In this document: positions 15,495-23,160 of the stretch, piece by piece
Position numbering within the stretch: the first letter of the stretch is position 1
Layout: each line of letters begins with the position of its first letter
DNA from: Streptomyces sp. NBC_00459
GTDB lineage: Bacteria > Actinomycetota > Actinomycetes > Streptomycetales > Streptomycetaceae
Direction of reading: 5' to 3'
Length of the DNA: 64,000 nt
NCBI RefSeq assembly: GCF_036013955.1
Contig: NZ_CP107903.1
Coordinates: 8,122,001-8,186,000, forward strand
Notes under the pieces: generated by a model
The model's input: the letters and a program-made list of their open reading frames with translations, nothing else
What the model was told of the DNA's origin: nothing
Databases searched by the model: none
Program-made: the position numbers and the translations under genes

Positions 15495-17396
15495 CTAATC
15501 CGCGGAGCGACTCGCGTTCACCTGGTCCATGGGCAGCCACAGAACCGTGCTGCCGGTGGCCGTCGCCGGATCCACCGTCGCCGTCATGGAAGCCTTGGAC
15601 AGTTCAGCGGTCCCCAACGCCCGGTCCCACACCCGGACATCGTCGATCGCACCACTGAAGTGCTGCAAGCTGTCCACCCGTTGACCGATGTGCACCCCGA
15701 ACACCGAGTTGCGGCTGACGGATCCGGTCACGTCCGCCACGCTGACCGCCGTACCGTCGACGAAGAGGGTGAGCTGGCCGCCGCCACGGCGCAGGGCCGC
15801 GAAGTGCCACTGGCCGTCGTTGTAGGTGCCCACCGAGGAAGCGGAGGCCGTCCTGACGGCCGACGCGCCGTCCCGGACGGTGATCAGGCCACGGACCCTG
15901 TTGCTCGCGGGCTCGGCGCGCAGCCAGACCTGCGGCTGGGTGGAGCCGACCCCGCCCATCCACAGCAGCGGCCGGTCACCGGTCGTCGCCGTGGTGCGGA
16001 ACCAGAGGGCCACGGTGAAGTCCTTGGTGCCGAGCGGCAGCCGGTTGCTGTACGGGAGGCGTACGGCGTCGTCCACGCCGTCGAACTCCAGCGCGCCGGC
16101 GCCGAACACGCCGGTGGTCTGCGCGGCGCCGCCCAGGACGGCGGCCGGGCGGGCGAGCGGGGCCAGGTCACGGGTGGTCGGGTCCGGGCCGCGCGCCGGG
16201 GTCAGCCAGTCCTCGGTGAAGCGGGCGAAGCGGATCTCGTCGCGTGCGTCGACGGTGCCGCCCTCGTACATCAGGCCCACCGTCGCGCCGTCGATCTTCA
16301 CCAGGTCGGAGTAGCCCGACCAGTCCCGGGTGACGACCGTGCCCCGGTCCACGCTGTCCCAGGTGCGCCCGCCGTCGTACGAGGAGCGGATCATCATCGT
16401 CCGGCGCCGGTCGGGATCGCCCGGGCAGGCCAGCAGCACGCGGGCGCCGAAGCCCACGGTGGAGCACTGGACCTGGGGCGCGTAGAGATCAGGGAGAGCA
16501 CGGAAGGGGGCGAGGAAGCTGCTGCCGCCGTCCGCGCTGAAGGCCTGGGTGCGGTGTCCGAGGTCCGTACCGTCCTGTTCGCGACCGCTGACCAGGATCA
16601 CCCCGTCCGAGCGCTCGGTGAGCGTCACCTCGGACGGTTTCTGCCGGAAGGTGCCGTCGGCCGCGATCGGCCAGCTGTCGGTGGCACCGACCTTCCAGTG
16701 GTCACCGCCGTCGTCGCTGATGATCAGCGCGGCGTGGTTGGCGCTGATCCGACTGCCGTCCCATGTCTCGGTGTTGACACCGAAGACGAGCCGGCCCGCA
16801 TGCGGGCCCCGGGTGAGCTGGATGCCGTGCACGGGGCCCGTCGCATACCAGGAGTTCCACTGCGGCGGCATGATCTCGGCGCTCAGGTCGCGCGGCGCGG
16901 ACCAGGTCAGCCCGTCGTCGTCGCTGTACTGCAGATGGGGAGTGCGGTCGCACGGCACCGGGCAGTTGCCGCCGCCCCGGCCCGTGTTCCAGCTCTCCGC
17001 GAGGAGGATGCGGCCGGTCTCCCGGTCCACGATCGGTGCCGGGTTGCCGTGTGTGTCGACTCCGCCGTCGTTGACCACCTGGACCGGACCCCAGGTGCGC
17101 CCGTCGTCGGTCGACCGCTTGACGACGATATCGATGTCACCGGCGTCCCCGCAGTTGTCCTTGCGCCCCTCGGCGAAGGCCAGCAGCGTGCCCTTCAGGG
17201 TCCGGACGATCGCGGGGATCCGGTAGCAGGCGTAACCGGGGTCCTGGGAGGCCCGGAAGAGAACCTGCTGCTCGAACGTGGCCGTCCCGGTGGCCTGTTC
17301 GGCGCCTGCGGGGCTCGGCAGTGCGAGCAGCAGAGCGGCCGTGGTGAACACGGCCGTGAGGGTGGATCTGAGACGTGCGTGAAGACTTGACGGCAT
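15495..17396 (-). CDS. Secreted GH33 sialidase with C-terminal LamG domain
   Basis: 633 aa. Signal peptide about 1-32 (ends SPAGAE). The six-bladed sialidase propeller runs to about 400: YRIPAIV supplies the first Arg of the Arg triad, and Asp boxes (SxDxGxxW) are STDDGRTW, YSDDDGLTW, ISDDGGDHW and SSYDGGRTW, with a degenerate FSADGGSSF. The likely catalytic Tyr is in SGYSDLV and an Asp in RKDNCGD. From about 425 a LamG/concanavalin-like lectin domain follows (GALEFDGVDDAVRL ... GAIDDVRVWDRAL). Exo-cleavage of sialic acids outside the cell is the family role. AGGGCC precedes the ATG. The upstream DNA is a 15-bp tandem repeat array, an unusual promoter. Confidence 0.92.
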   Translation of the reverse strand: MPSSLHARLRSTLTAVFTTAALLLALPSPAGAEQATGTATFEQQVLFRASQDPGYACYRIPAIVRTLKGTLLAFAEGRKDNCGDAGDIDIVVKRSTDDGRTWGPVQVVNDGGVDTHGNPAPIVDRETGRILLAESWNTGRGGGNCPVPCDRTPHLQYSDDDGLTWSAPRDLSAEIMPPQWNSWYATGPVHGIQLTRGPHAGRLVFGVNTETWDGSRISANHAALIISDDGGDHWKVGATDSWPIAADGTFRQKPSEVTLTERSDGVILVSGREQDGTDLGHRTQAFSADGGSSFLAPFRALPDLYAPQVQCSTVGFGARVLLACPGDPDRRRTMMIRSSYDGGRTWDSVDRGTVVTRDWSGYSDLVKIDGATVGLMYEGGTVDARDEIRFARFTEDWLTPARGPDPTTRDLAPLARPAAVLGGAAQTTGVFGAGALEFDGVDDAVRLPYSNRLPLGTKDFTVALWFRTTATTGDRPLLWMGGVGSTQPQVWLRAEPASNRVRGLITVRDGASAVRTASASSVGTYNDGQWHFAALRRGGGQLTLFVDGTAVSVADVTGSVSRNSVFGVHIGQRVDSLQHFSGAIDDVRVWDRALGTAELSKASMTATVDPATATGSTVLWLPMDQVNASRSAD

Positions 17397-17416
17397 GTAC
17401 GGCCCTGCCCTTCAAC

Positions 17417-17505
17417 GTCTGGACTTCATGCGTCTGGACTTCAGAGTTCGTGACTTCAGAGGTCTGGACATCTGAACAATCGGGCATCCGAAAATCTGGA
17501 CATCC
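17417..17505. repeat. 15-16 bp tandem repeat array before the sialidase
   Basis: Six units with core GTCTGGACTTCA or GTCTGGACATCT. The GACTTCA/GGACATC core recurs at 17422, 17437, 17452, then about 17466, 17482 and 17498. Period is 15 then 16 bp. Units 3 and 5 are degenerate. It covers about -20 to -110 of the sialidase start. It could be an operator array for a cooperative regulator or a recently expanded repeat. Confidence 0.75.
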
Positions 17506-17568
17506 TACGTCCAACCTGCGCGCATCAGACGGTAGTTGGATGCTCAGCCGCCCCACAAGAACCGTGTG

Positions 17569-18540
17569 TCAAGGGATCAGGACAACCTTGCCGAGGTTGG
17601 TCCGGGACTCGATGACCCGGTGTGCGACGGCCGCGTCCGCCAGCGCGAACTCCCCGTGCACCACCGGTCGTACGGTTCCTTCGGTGAACAGCCGCCACAG
17701 TTCGCGGCGCCACCGCTCGTACAACTCGGGTTGCCCGCGGGCTATTCGGCGCAGCTGGAACCCGGTGACGGTCACGGCGCCCACCAGCAGGTCGTACGCC
17801 TGGATCGTGCCGCCGCCCGAGCTGTACGCGACGAGCCGCCCGCCGGGGGCGAGGGTGGCCAGCGCCGGGGTGAGCAACGCTCCGCCGACCGCGTCGAGGA
17901 CATAGTCCACGGACGCGACTCCGTCTCTCGGGGCCCCCTCGTCGGGCCTGGCGTCCTGGCCGTTGTGGCCGTTGTGGCCCATCCGGTCGTACGGGACGAC
18001 CTCGTCGGCTCCGAGGGAGCGCACGAAGCCGGCCTTGGCCGGGTCGGAGACGGCGCCCACGACCCGGGACGCGCCGCGCGTCCGCGCGAGCTGCACCGCG
18101 AGGTGCCCGACTCCGCTCGCCGCCCCGGTGATCAGCGCTGTTTCGCCCGGTGCGGGCCGGGCCGCGGACAGGGCGCCGAGGGCGACCAGCCCGCTGCGGA
18201 CGAGTACGACCGCGTCGACCGGCGAGGCACCGTCGGGCACACGGGAGGCCATCGACTCCTGGAGCACCGCGAAGTCGGCGTAGCTGTGGCCGAAACAGAG
18301 CCCGGTCACCCGGTCGCCGGGTCGGAAGCCGGTCGATCCGGCGCCCGCCGCCACGACCTCCCCGGCGATCTCACCGCCGAGCGGACCCGGTTCGGCGGCC
18401 TCGGTCACCTTGCGTACGACGGGCAGGGTGACGCCGATCGCCTCGCACCGCACGAGGAGCTCACCGGGCCCGGGCTCGGGCACGGGGACCTCTTCCAGGA
18501 ACAGGGGGCCACCCGTGTGCCCGTACCGAACACGGCGCAT
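17569..18540 (-). CDS. Zinc-independent MDR family oxidoreductase (quinone reductase-like)
   Basis: 323 aa. N-terminal GroES-like fold (LFLEEVPVPEPGPGELLVRCEAIGV), then a Rossmann domain with AASGVGHLAVQLA and a C-terminal NLGKVVLIP. The Cys/His zinc ligands of alcohol dehydrogenases are absent, which points to the NADPH quinone oxidoreductase (Qor) branch. A Gly/His-rich insertion (MGHNGHNGQDARPDEG) interrupts the Rossmann half and is not typical. ATG start with GAGGT upstream. Divergent from a MarR gene with two matching operators between, so it is probably induced when MarR releases its ligand. Confidence 0.85.
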   Translation of the reverse strand: MRRVRYGHTGGPLFLEEVPVPEPGPGELLVRCEAIGVTLPVVRKVTEAAEPGPLGGEIAGEVVAAGAGSTGFRPGDRVTGLCFGHSYADFAVLQESMASRVPDGASPVDAVVLVRSGLVALGALSAARPAPGETALITGAASGVGHLAVQLARTRGASRVVGAVSDPAKAGFVRSLGADEVVPYDRMGHNGHNGQDARPDEGAPRDGVASVDYVLDAVGGALLTPALATLAPGGRLVAYSSGGGTIQAYDLLVGAVTVTGFQLRRIARGQPELYERWRRELWRLFTEGTVRPVVHGEFALADAAVAHRVIESRTNLGKVVLIP

Positions 18541-18571
18541 CCGCACCTCGTACCTCGTATCTCCAGAAAAC

Positions 18572-18588
18572 CGTTGGGAGCTCCAACG
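18572..18588. promoter_or_regulatory. MarR operator 1
   Basis: CGTTGG-GAGCT-CCAACG, perfect 6-bp arms. It is the near twin of the site 30 bp downstream, on the oxidoreductase side of the divergent gap. Confidence 0.8.
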
Positions 18589-18601
18589 ATAAACGTATAA
18601 C

Positions 18602-18618
18602 CATTGGGAGGTCCAATG
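18602..18618. promoter_or_regulatory. MarR operator 2
   Basis: CATTGG-GAGGT-CCAATG, perfect 6-bp arms, same 5-bp spacer length as operator 1. Centre-to-centre distance 30 bp, close to three helix turns, so two dimers could sit on one face. It overlaps the inferred marR -35 (TTGGGA, 18604-18609). Confidence 0.8.
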
Positions 18619-18639
18619 ATTATTGGTTAGTCTTTCCGC

Positions 18640-19071
18640 ATGTCTGTCGAACTTCGTTCCATACGCGTCCTCCCCAGCTGGATCCTGGGGAGGGCGGCCG
18701 ACCGCGGGAGGGCGCTGGTCGCCGCCGCGCTGGCCCGCGAAGGGCTGAAGATGTGGCATCACGTGGTGCTGTCCGCCGTCGCGGAGCTGGGCCCGGTCGC
18801 GCAGGCCGAACTGGTGCGCGGGGTGGGGCTCGACGCCAAGGACATGGTCGGCGTCCTCAACGACCTTCAGGACGCCTCACTGGTCGTGCGCGCACCGGAC
18901 CCGCACGACCGGCGCAAGAACGCGGTGACGGTCACGGCCGAGGGCCGCCGGCTGCTGGCCCGCTGCGAGCGGGCCGCGCGAAAGGCGAACGACGAACTGC
19001 TGGCGCCGCTCACGGTCGTGGAACGCGAGCTGTTCATGGGCCTGCTCACCCGGGTTTCGGGCACGACATGA
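18640..19071 (+). CDS. MarR-family regulator
   Basis: 143 aa winged-helix repressor: LGPVAQAELVRGVGLDAKDMVGVLNDLQ forms the HTH and RAPDPHDRRKNAVTVTAEGRRLL the wing (canonical DxRxxxVxLTxxG pattern). No ribosome site is seen. A TTGGGA/TAGTCT promoter with 18-bp spacing would start transcription at the A of the ATG, so the mRNA is probably leaderless, common in actinobacteria. The -35 lies within operator 2, giving autorepression. It controls itself and the divergent oxidoreductase by inference; ligand unknown. Confidence 0.88.
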   Translation: MSVELRSIRVLPSWILGRAADRGRALVAAALAREGLKMWHHVVLSAVAELGPVAQAELVRGVGLDAKDMVGVLNDLQDASLVVRAPDPHDRRKNAVTVTAEGRRLLARCERAARKANDELLAPLTVVERELFMGLLTRVSGTT

Positions 19072-19114
19072 CGGCGGGCGGGCAGGCGGACGTGCAGGCG
19101 AGCAGGCAGGTAGA

Positions 19115-19165
19115 GGCGGGGCCCCACCGGCGCAGGGGGCGCTCCCCGCCGTTCGGGGCCCCGCC
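19115..19165. terminator. Candidate bidirectional terminator
   Basis: Arms GGCGGGGCCCC (19115-19125) and GGGGCCCCGCC (19155-19165) with a 29-base loop, between the convergent marR and fdhD genes. Confidence 0.5.
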
Positions 19166-19186
19166 GCCGTGCCGCGGGGAAGCCGG

Positions 19187-20044
19187 TCAGCCCTGGGAGG
19201 CCGCGGCCTGCAGGGCGATACGGTCCTCGCCCGCGTACACGTTCATGTTGGCGCCCCGGAGGAAGCCCACCAGGGTCAGCCCTGACTCGGCCGCCAGGTC
19301 GACGGCGAGCGACGAGGGCGCCGAGACGGCCGCCAGTACCGGGATCCCGGCCATGACCGCCTTCTGCGCCAGTTCGAACGACGCCCGGCCGGAGACCAGC
19401 AGGATCACCCGGGACAGGGGCAGGTCGCCGTTCTGCAGCGCCCGCCCGACCAGCTTGTCGACGGCGTTGTGCCGGCCCACGTCCTCCCGGATGTCGAGCA
19501 GTTCGCCCTCCTCCGTGAACAGGGCCGCCGCGTGCAGGCCCCCGGTCCGGTCGAACACCCGTTGGGCCGCGCGGAGCCGGTCGGGGAGGCTCGCGAGCAG
19601 TTCGGGTGTCACCCGGACCGGGGGAGCGTCGGCGCCGTCGTCGATGGCCCAGCGGGCCGTCGTACGGACCGCGTCCAGGCTCGCCTTGCCGCACAGGCCG
19701 CACGAGGACGTCGTGTACACGTTCCGCTCCAGCGTGATGTCGGGCAGCACCACGTCCGGAGCCGTCCGCACGTCCACCACGTTGTACGTGTTCGAACCGT
19801 CCTCCGTGGCGCCCGCGCAGTACACGATGTTCTGGAGGTCCCGCCGCTCGGCCAGCACGCCCTCGCTCACCAGGAAGCCGGCGGCGAGCGCGAAGTCGTC
19901 GCCCGGGGTGCGCATGGTGATGGCGATCGGCTTGCCGTTCAGCCGGATCTCCATGGGTTCCTCGGCGACGAGCGTGTCCGGACGGGCGGAGATCGCCCCG
20001 TCCCTGATCCGGATCACCTTGCGTCGTTCCGTGACTCGTCCCAT
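19187..20044 (-). CDS. fdhD: Formate dehydrogenase accessory sulfurtransferase FdhD
   Basis: 285 aa. FdhD carries sulfur from IscS to the bis-MGD molybdenum cofactor of formate dehydrogenases. The mobile loop with its persulfide cysteines is TSSCGLCGKA (CxxC), and the cofactor-contacting part includes DVGRHNAVDKLVG and LLVSGRASFE. The start is the ATG of MGRVTERRK; the ribosome site (CAGGAC) is poor. The likely client, the fds-type formate dehydrogenase, is about 31 kb away in this window. A shared ATACAG-type operator between fdhD and the divergent OFA transporter ties it to the oxalate/formate genes. Confidence 0.95.
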   Translation of the reverse strand: MGRVTERRKVIRIRDGAISARPDTLVAEEPMEIRLNGKPIAITMRTPGDDFALAAGFLVSEGVLAERRDLQNIVYCAGATEDGSNTYNVVDVRTAPDVVLPDITLERNVYTTSSCGLCGKASLDAVRTTARWAIDDGADAPPVRVTPELLASLPDRLRAAQRVFDRTGGLHAAALFTEEGELLDIREDVGRHNAVDKLVGRALQNGDLPLSRVILLVSGRASFELAQKAVMAGIPVLAAVSAPSSLAVDLAAESGLTLVGFLRGANMNVYAGEDRIALQAAASQG

Positions 20045-20383
20045 GTCCTGATCAGCCCCGGTTCTGTACGTGCTGGTAAGTGACCTTCTCGTTCTCATTG
20101 TCCTGCACGCGCAGGTGGCCCCGAGGTGCAGGGAGCTCTGTTGCCGCAGGGGAACAGGTTGACGACATATTGTCTACAGTATGGACCTCGGGTCGGCAAG
20201 GGATGCGGCACAGGTGGGTACGGAACGCACGTGGCTCGGAAGCGACGCCCGGTGTGGCCGGGATACCGTTCGTCCGGTCCGAACGACCGTTCGGCGCAGC
20301 CCGGATACCGTTCACCGCATACGGTCGGCGAGTTCGACCGGCCGCCTTCCCAACCGCGCGGCCGGTTCCTATCGTCCGGGATC
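20045..20383. other. 339-bp divergent regulatory gap, fdhD / OFA transporter
   Basis: No supported gene. Contains CATATTGTCTACAGTATG (20166-20183), then overlapping palindromes CGTTCG-N7-CGAACG (20267-20285) and CCGAACG-AC-CGTTCGG (20279-20294), and a direct repeat GGATACCGTTC at 20261 and 20303, 42 bp apart. This density suggests at least two regulators. Confidence 0.6.
20166..20183. promoter_or_regulatory. Oxalate/formate-type operator (fdhD / OFA gap)
   Basis: CATATTGTCTACAGTATG: its right half CTACAGTATGG differs by one base from CATACAGTATGG found before the lysR gene at 56.5 kb, and its outer CATA/TATG ends pair. Inferred site for the GntR regulators encoded at 48.6 and 50.3 kb. Confidence 0.6.
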
Positions 20384-21718
20384 ATGAGTCCCCCCATCGC
20401 GCCCCCCGGCTGGAGCCGCTGGCTCGTACCCCCGGCCGCCCTCTCGGTCCATCTCTCCATCGGTCAGGCCTACGCCTGGAGCGTCTTCAAGCCGCCGCTG
20501 GAATCCGCGCTCGGCCTCAGCGGCACCCAGAGCGCGCTGCCCTTCCAGCTCGGCATCGTGATGCTCGGCCTGTCCGCCGCGTTCGGCGGCACCCTCGTAG
20601 AGCGCAACGGGCCCCGCTGGGCCATGACCGTCGCCCTGGTCTGCTTCTCCTCCGGCTTCCTGCTCGCCTCGCTCGGCGCCGCCACCGAGCAGTACTGGCT
20701 GATCGTCTTCGGCTACGGCTTCGTCGGCGGCATCGGCCTCGGCATCGGGTACATCTCGCCCGTCTCCACCCTGATCAAGTGGTTCCCGGACCGGCCCGGC
20801 ATGGCCACCGGCATCGCGATCATGGGTTTCGGCGGCGGTGCGCTCATCGCCTCGCCCTGGTCGGCGCAGATGCTGGAGTCGTTCGGCTCCGACAGCTCCG
20901 GGATCGCGCTCGCCTTCCTCGTGCACGGACTGTCGTACGCCGTGTTCATGTCGCTCGGGGTGCTCCTGGTGCGGGTGCCGCGCGGTGAGAAGCCCATCGG
21001 CGGCGGCGCGAGCGGGCCGAGCGCCCTCTCGGGCGTCCAGGTCTCAGCGCGCAGCGCCGTGCGGACCCCGCAGTTCTGGTGCCTGTGGGTCATCCTCTGT
21101 ATGAACGTGACCGCGGGCATCGGCATCCTGGAGAAGGCCGCGCCGATGATCAAGGACTTCTTCGCGGACAGCTCCACCCCTGTCTCGGTGTCGGCGGCGG
21201 CCGGTTTCGTCGCGCTGCTGTCGGCGGCCAACATGGCGGGCCGGATCGGCTGGTCCTCCACCTCCGACCTGATCGGCCGCAAGAACATCTACCGCGTCTA
21301 CCTCGGTGTGGGGGCGCTGATGTACGCGTCGATCGCCTGGTTCGGGGACTCCTCCAAGCCGCTGTTCATCCTGTGCGCCCTGGTGATCCTCTCCTTCTAC
21401 GGCGGCGGCTTCGCCACCGTCCCCGCCTATCTGAAGGACCTCTTCGGGACCTACCAGGTCGGCGCGATCCACGGGCGGCTGCTCACCGCCTGGTCCACGG
21501 CCGGTGTTCTCGGCCCGCTGATCGTCAACTGGATCGCCGACCGGCAGGAGGAGGCCGGCAAACACGGCTCGGCACTCTACGGGCTGTCCTTCTACATCAT
21601 GATCGGACTGCTCGCCGTCGGCTTCGTCGCCAACGAACTCGTCCGCCCCGTCGACCCCCGCCATCACATCCCCGCACCGAAGGAGGCCGCCGATGTCCAG
21701 CGAGAGCAGTCCGTCTGA
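20384..21718 (+). CDS. OFA-family MFS transporter (oxalate/formate antiporter type)
   Basis: 444 aa, twelve predicted membrane segments. OFA features: an N-terminal QAYAWSVFKPPLE, a FGGGALIASPW loop, and a C-terminal half with NMAGRIGWSSTSDLIGRKN and a GALIG-like SFYGGGFATVPAYLKDLFG. It shares the first ATG after a long divergent leader; no clear ribosome site. It overlaps the next 49-aa gene by 26 bp. It is more distant from the two OFA paralogues at 41-44 kb, which resemble each other closely. The neighbouring fdhD suggests formate or oxalate as substrate. Confidence 0.88.
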   Translation: MSPPIAPPGWSRWLVPPAALSVHLSIGQAYAWSVFKPPLESALGLSGTQSALPFQLGIVMLGLSAAFGGTLVERNGPRWAMTVALVCFSSGFLLASLGAATEQYWLIVFGYGFVGGIGLGIGYISPVSTLIKWFPDRPGMATGIAIMGFGGGALIASPWSAQMLESFGSDSSGIALAFLVHGLSYAVFMSLGVLLVRVPRGEKPIGGGASGPSALSGVQVSARSAVRTPQFWCLWVILCMNVTAGIGILEKAAPMIKDFFADSSTPVSVSAAAGFVALLSAANMAGRIGWSSTSDLIGRKNIYRVYLGVGALMYASIAWFGDSSKPLFILCALVILSFYGGGFATVPAYLKDLFGTYQVGAIHGRLLTAWSTAGVLGPLIVNWIADRQEEAGKHGSALYGLSFYIMIGLLAVGFVANELVRPVDPRHHIPAPKEAADVQREQSV

Positions 21719-21842
21719 GGGTGCGGGCCCGCCGCCCGACCGCCGGCCCCTGATCGCGTTCGCCTGGCTGTGGGTGGGGGCGCCGCTCTGCTACGGCGTG
21801 TATGAGCTGGTGCAGAAGGCGACACAGCTGTTCACGGGGTAG
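21693..21842 (+). CDS. Small OFA/MFS-associated membrane protein
   Basis: 49 aa (MSSESSPSEGAGPPPDRRP ...), with a hydrophilic Pro-rich N-terminus and one membrane helix (LIAFAWLWVGAPLCYGVYEL). AAGGAGG stands five to eleven bases before the ATG. The gene starts inside the transporter gene in another frame, so translation is coupled. Matches the small proteins annotated as MFS transporter small subunit beside OFA transporters in actinobacteria; role unknown, presumably stabilising or gating. Confidence 0.8.
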   Translation: MSSESSPSEGAGPPPDRRPLIAFAWLWVGAPLCYGVYELVQKATQLFTG

Positions 21843-21981
21843 GTGTTCGGACACTCTGCGCTCTGATGGAAGCCGACAACCCTGCCGCGCTAATCCTGTG
21901 GCATCGCGTGCCGTCGTACTGGTGAGTCACTGATCAGACTGGTGGATCCCGCTACCGAAAAGCAGCAAGGGGGACCCACCC

Positions 21982-22935
21982 ATGAACGGCTCGCGCATCG
22001 CCGCCGTCGGTCACTACCAGCCCGCCAAGGTGCTCACCAACGAGGATCTGGCGGGCCTGGTCGACACCAACGACGAGTGGATCAGAAGCCGGGTGGGCAT
22101 CCGTACGCGCCACATCGCCGGTCCCGACGAGCCCGTCGACGAGCTGGCCGCGCACGCCGCCGCCAAGGCGCTCGCGGCGGCGGGACTGGCAGCGAGCGAC
22201 ATCGACCTTGTCCTCGTCGCCACCTCGACCGCCATCGACCGCTCCCCGAACATGGCCGCCCGGGTCGCCAACAGGATCGGCATCCCCTCGGCGGCCACCA
22301 TGGACCTCAACGTCGTGTGCGCCGGCTTCACCCACGCCCTGGCCACGGCCGACCACGCCGTACGGGCCGGGGGATCCGTACGGGCCCTCGTCATCGGCGC
22401 CGACAAGATGTCCGCCGTGACGGACTGGACCGACCGTACGACCTGCGTGCTCGTCGGGGACGGGGCGGGCGCGGCGGTCGTCGAAGCCTGTCCGGCGGAC
22501 GCGGGGGGACCCGCCGGTATTGGGCCCGTGCTGTGGGGCTCGGTGCCCGAGATGGGGCACGCGGTACGGATCGAGGGCACGCCCCCGCGGTTCGCGCAGG
22601 AGGGGCAGAGCGTCTACCGCTGGGCCACCACCCAGCTGCCGCGCATCGCCCGCCAGGCCTGCGAGCGCGCGGGCCTGACCCCCGAGGAACTCGCCGGTGT
22701 CGTTCTGCACCAGGCCAACCTGCGCATCATCGAACCGCTGGCGGCGAAGATCGGCGCGGTGAACGCCGTCGTGGCACGCGATGTCGTCGAGTCCGGCAAC
22801 ACCTCGGCCGCCAGCATCCCGCTCGCCTTCTCGAAGCTGGTCGAGCGCGGCGAGATCTCCAAGGGCGACCCGGTCCTGCTGTTCGGCTTCGGCGGCAACC
22901 TCTCGTACGCCGGGCAGGTCGTCCGCTGCCCGTGA
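21982..22935 (+). CDS. Beta-ketoacyl-ACP synthase III (FabH-like)
   Basis: 317 aa thiolase-fold enzyme. Cys nucleophile in LNVVCAGFTHAL, His in LHQANLRI, Asn in ESGNTSAAS, the full FabH triad, and a C-terminal GFGGNLSYAG. RSRVGIRTRHIA is the family's early landmark. It condenses a starter acyl-CoA with malonyl-ACP. No acpP, fabF or fabD is adjacent, so this is a stand-alone extra copy and may serve a secondary pathway or ketone formation. CAAGGGGGACC precedes the ATG. Followed by a good intrinsic terminator. Confidence 0.9.
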   Translation: MNGSRIAAVGHYQPAKVLTNEDLAGLVDTNDEWIRSRVGIRTRHIAGPDEPVDELAAHAAAKALAAAGLAASDIDLVLVATSTAIDRSPNMAARVANRIGIPSAATMDLNVVCAGFTHALATADHAVRAGGSVRALVIGADKMSAVTDWTDRTTCVLVGDGAGAAVVEACPADAGGPAGIGPVLWGSVPEMGHAVRIEGTPPRFAQEGQSVYRWATTQLPRIARQACERAGLTPEELAGVVLHQANLRIIEPLAAKIGAVNAVVARDVVESGNTSAASIPLAFSKLVERGEISKGDPVLLFGFGGNLSYAGQVVRCP

Positions 22936-22990
22936 GCGGGGCGGGCCCACGGGCTCACCATGGACGGGTGGGCCATCTGCGGTCCACCCA

Positions 22991-23017
22991 GGGCGCCTTC
23001 ACGGCGCCCTCTTCTTT
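22991..23017 (+). terminator. Intrinsic terminator after fabH-like gene
   Basis: GGGCGCC-TTCAC-GGCGCCC hairpin followed by TCTTCTTT, a real T-rich tail that is rare at this GC content. Confidence 0.85.
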
Positions 23018-23160
23018 GTCCTCTCAGTGGAAGAAGTAAGCGCCAATCTGTGCTCACCTTCTTCCCGGCCCCGGCAGTCACTGCTACGTTCCACTCGAAA
23101 GCCCGGCGAAGTGGCCGGAAACAGTGGCCGGTTGGTGCCTGACTAGGCGGGGAGGGGCTT

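Noticed and set aside
17417..17505. Sialidase upstream repeats as a CRISPR array
   Set aside because: Period is 15-16 bp with no unique spacers and no cas genes nearby.
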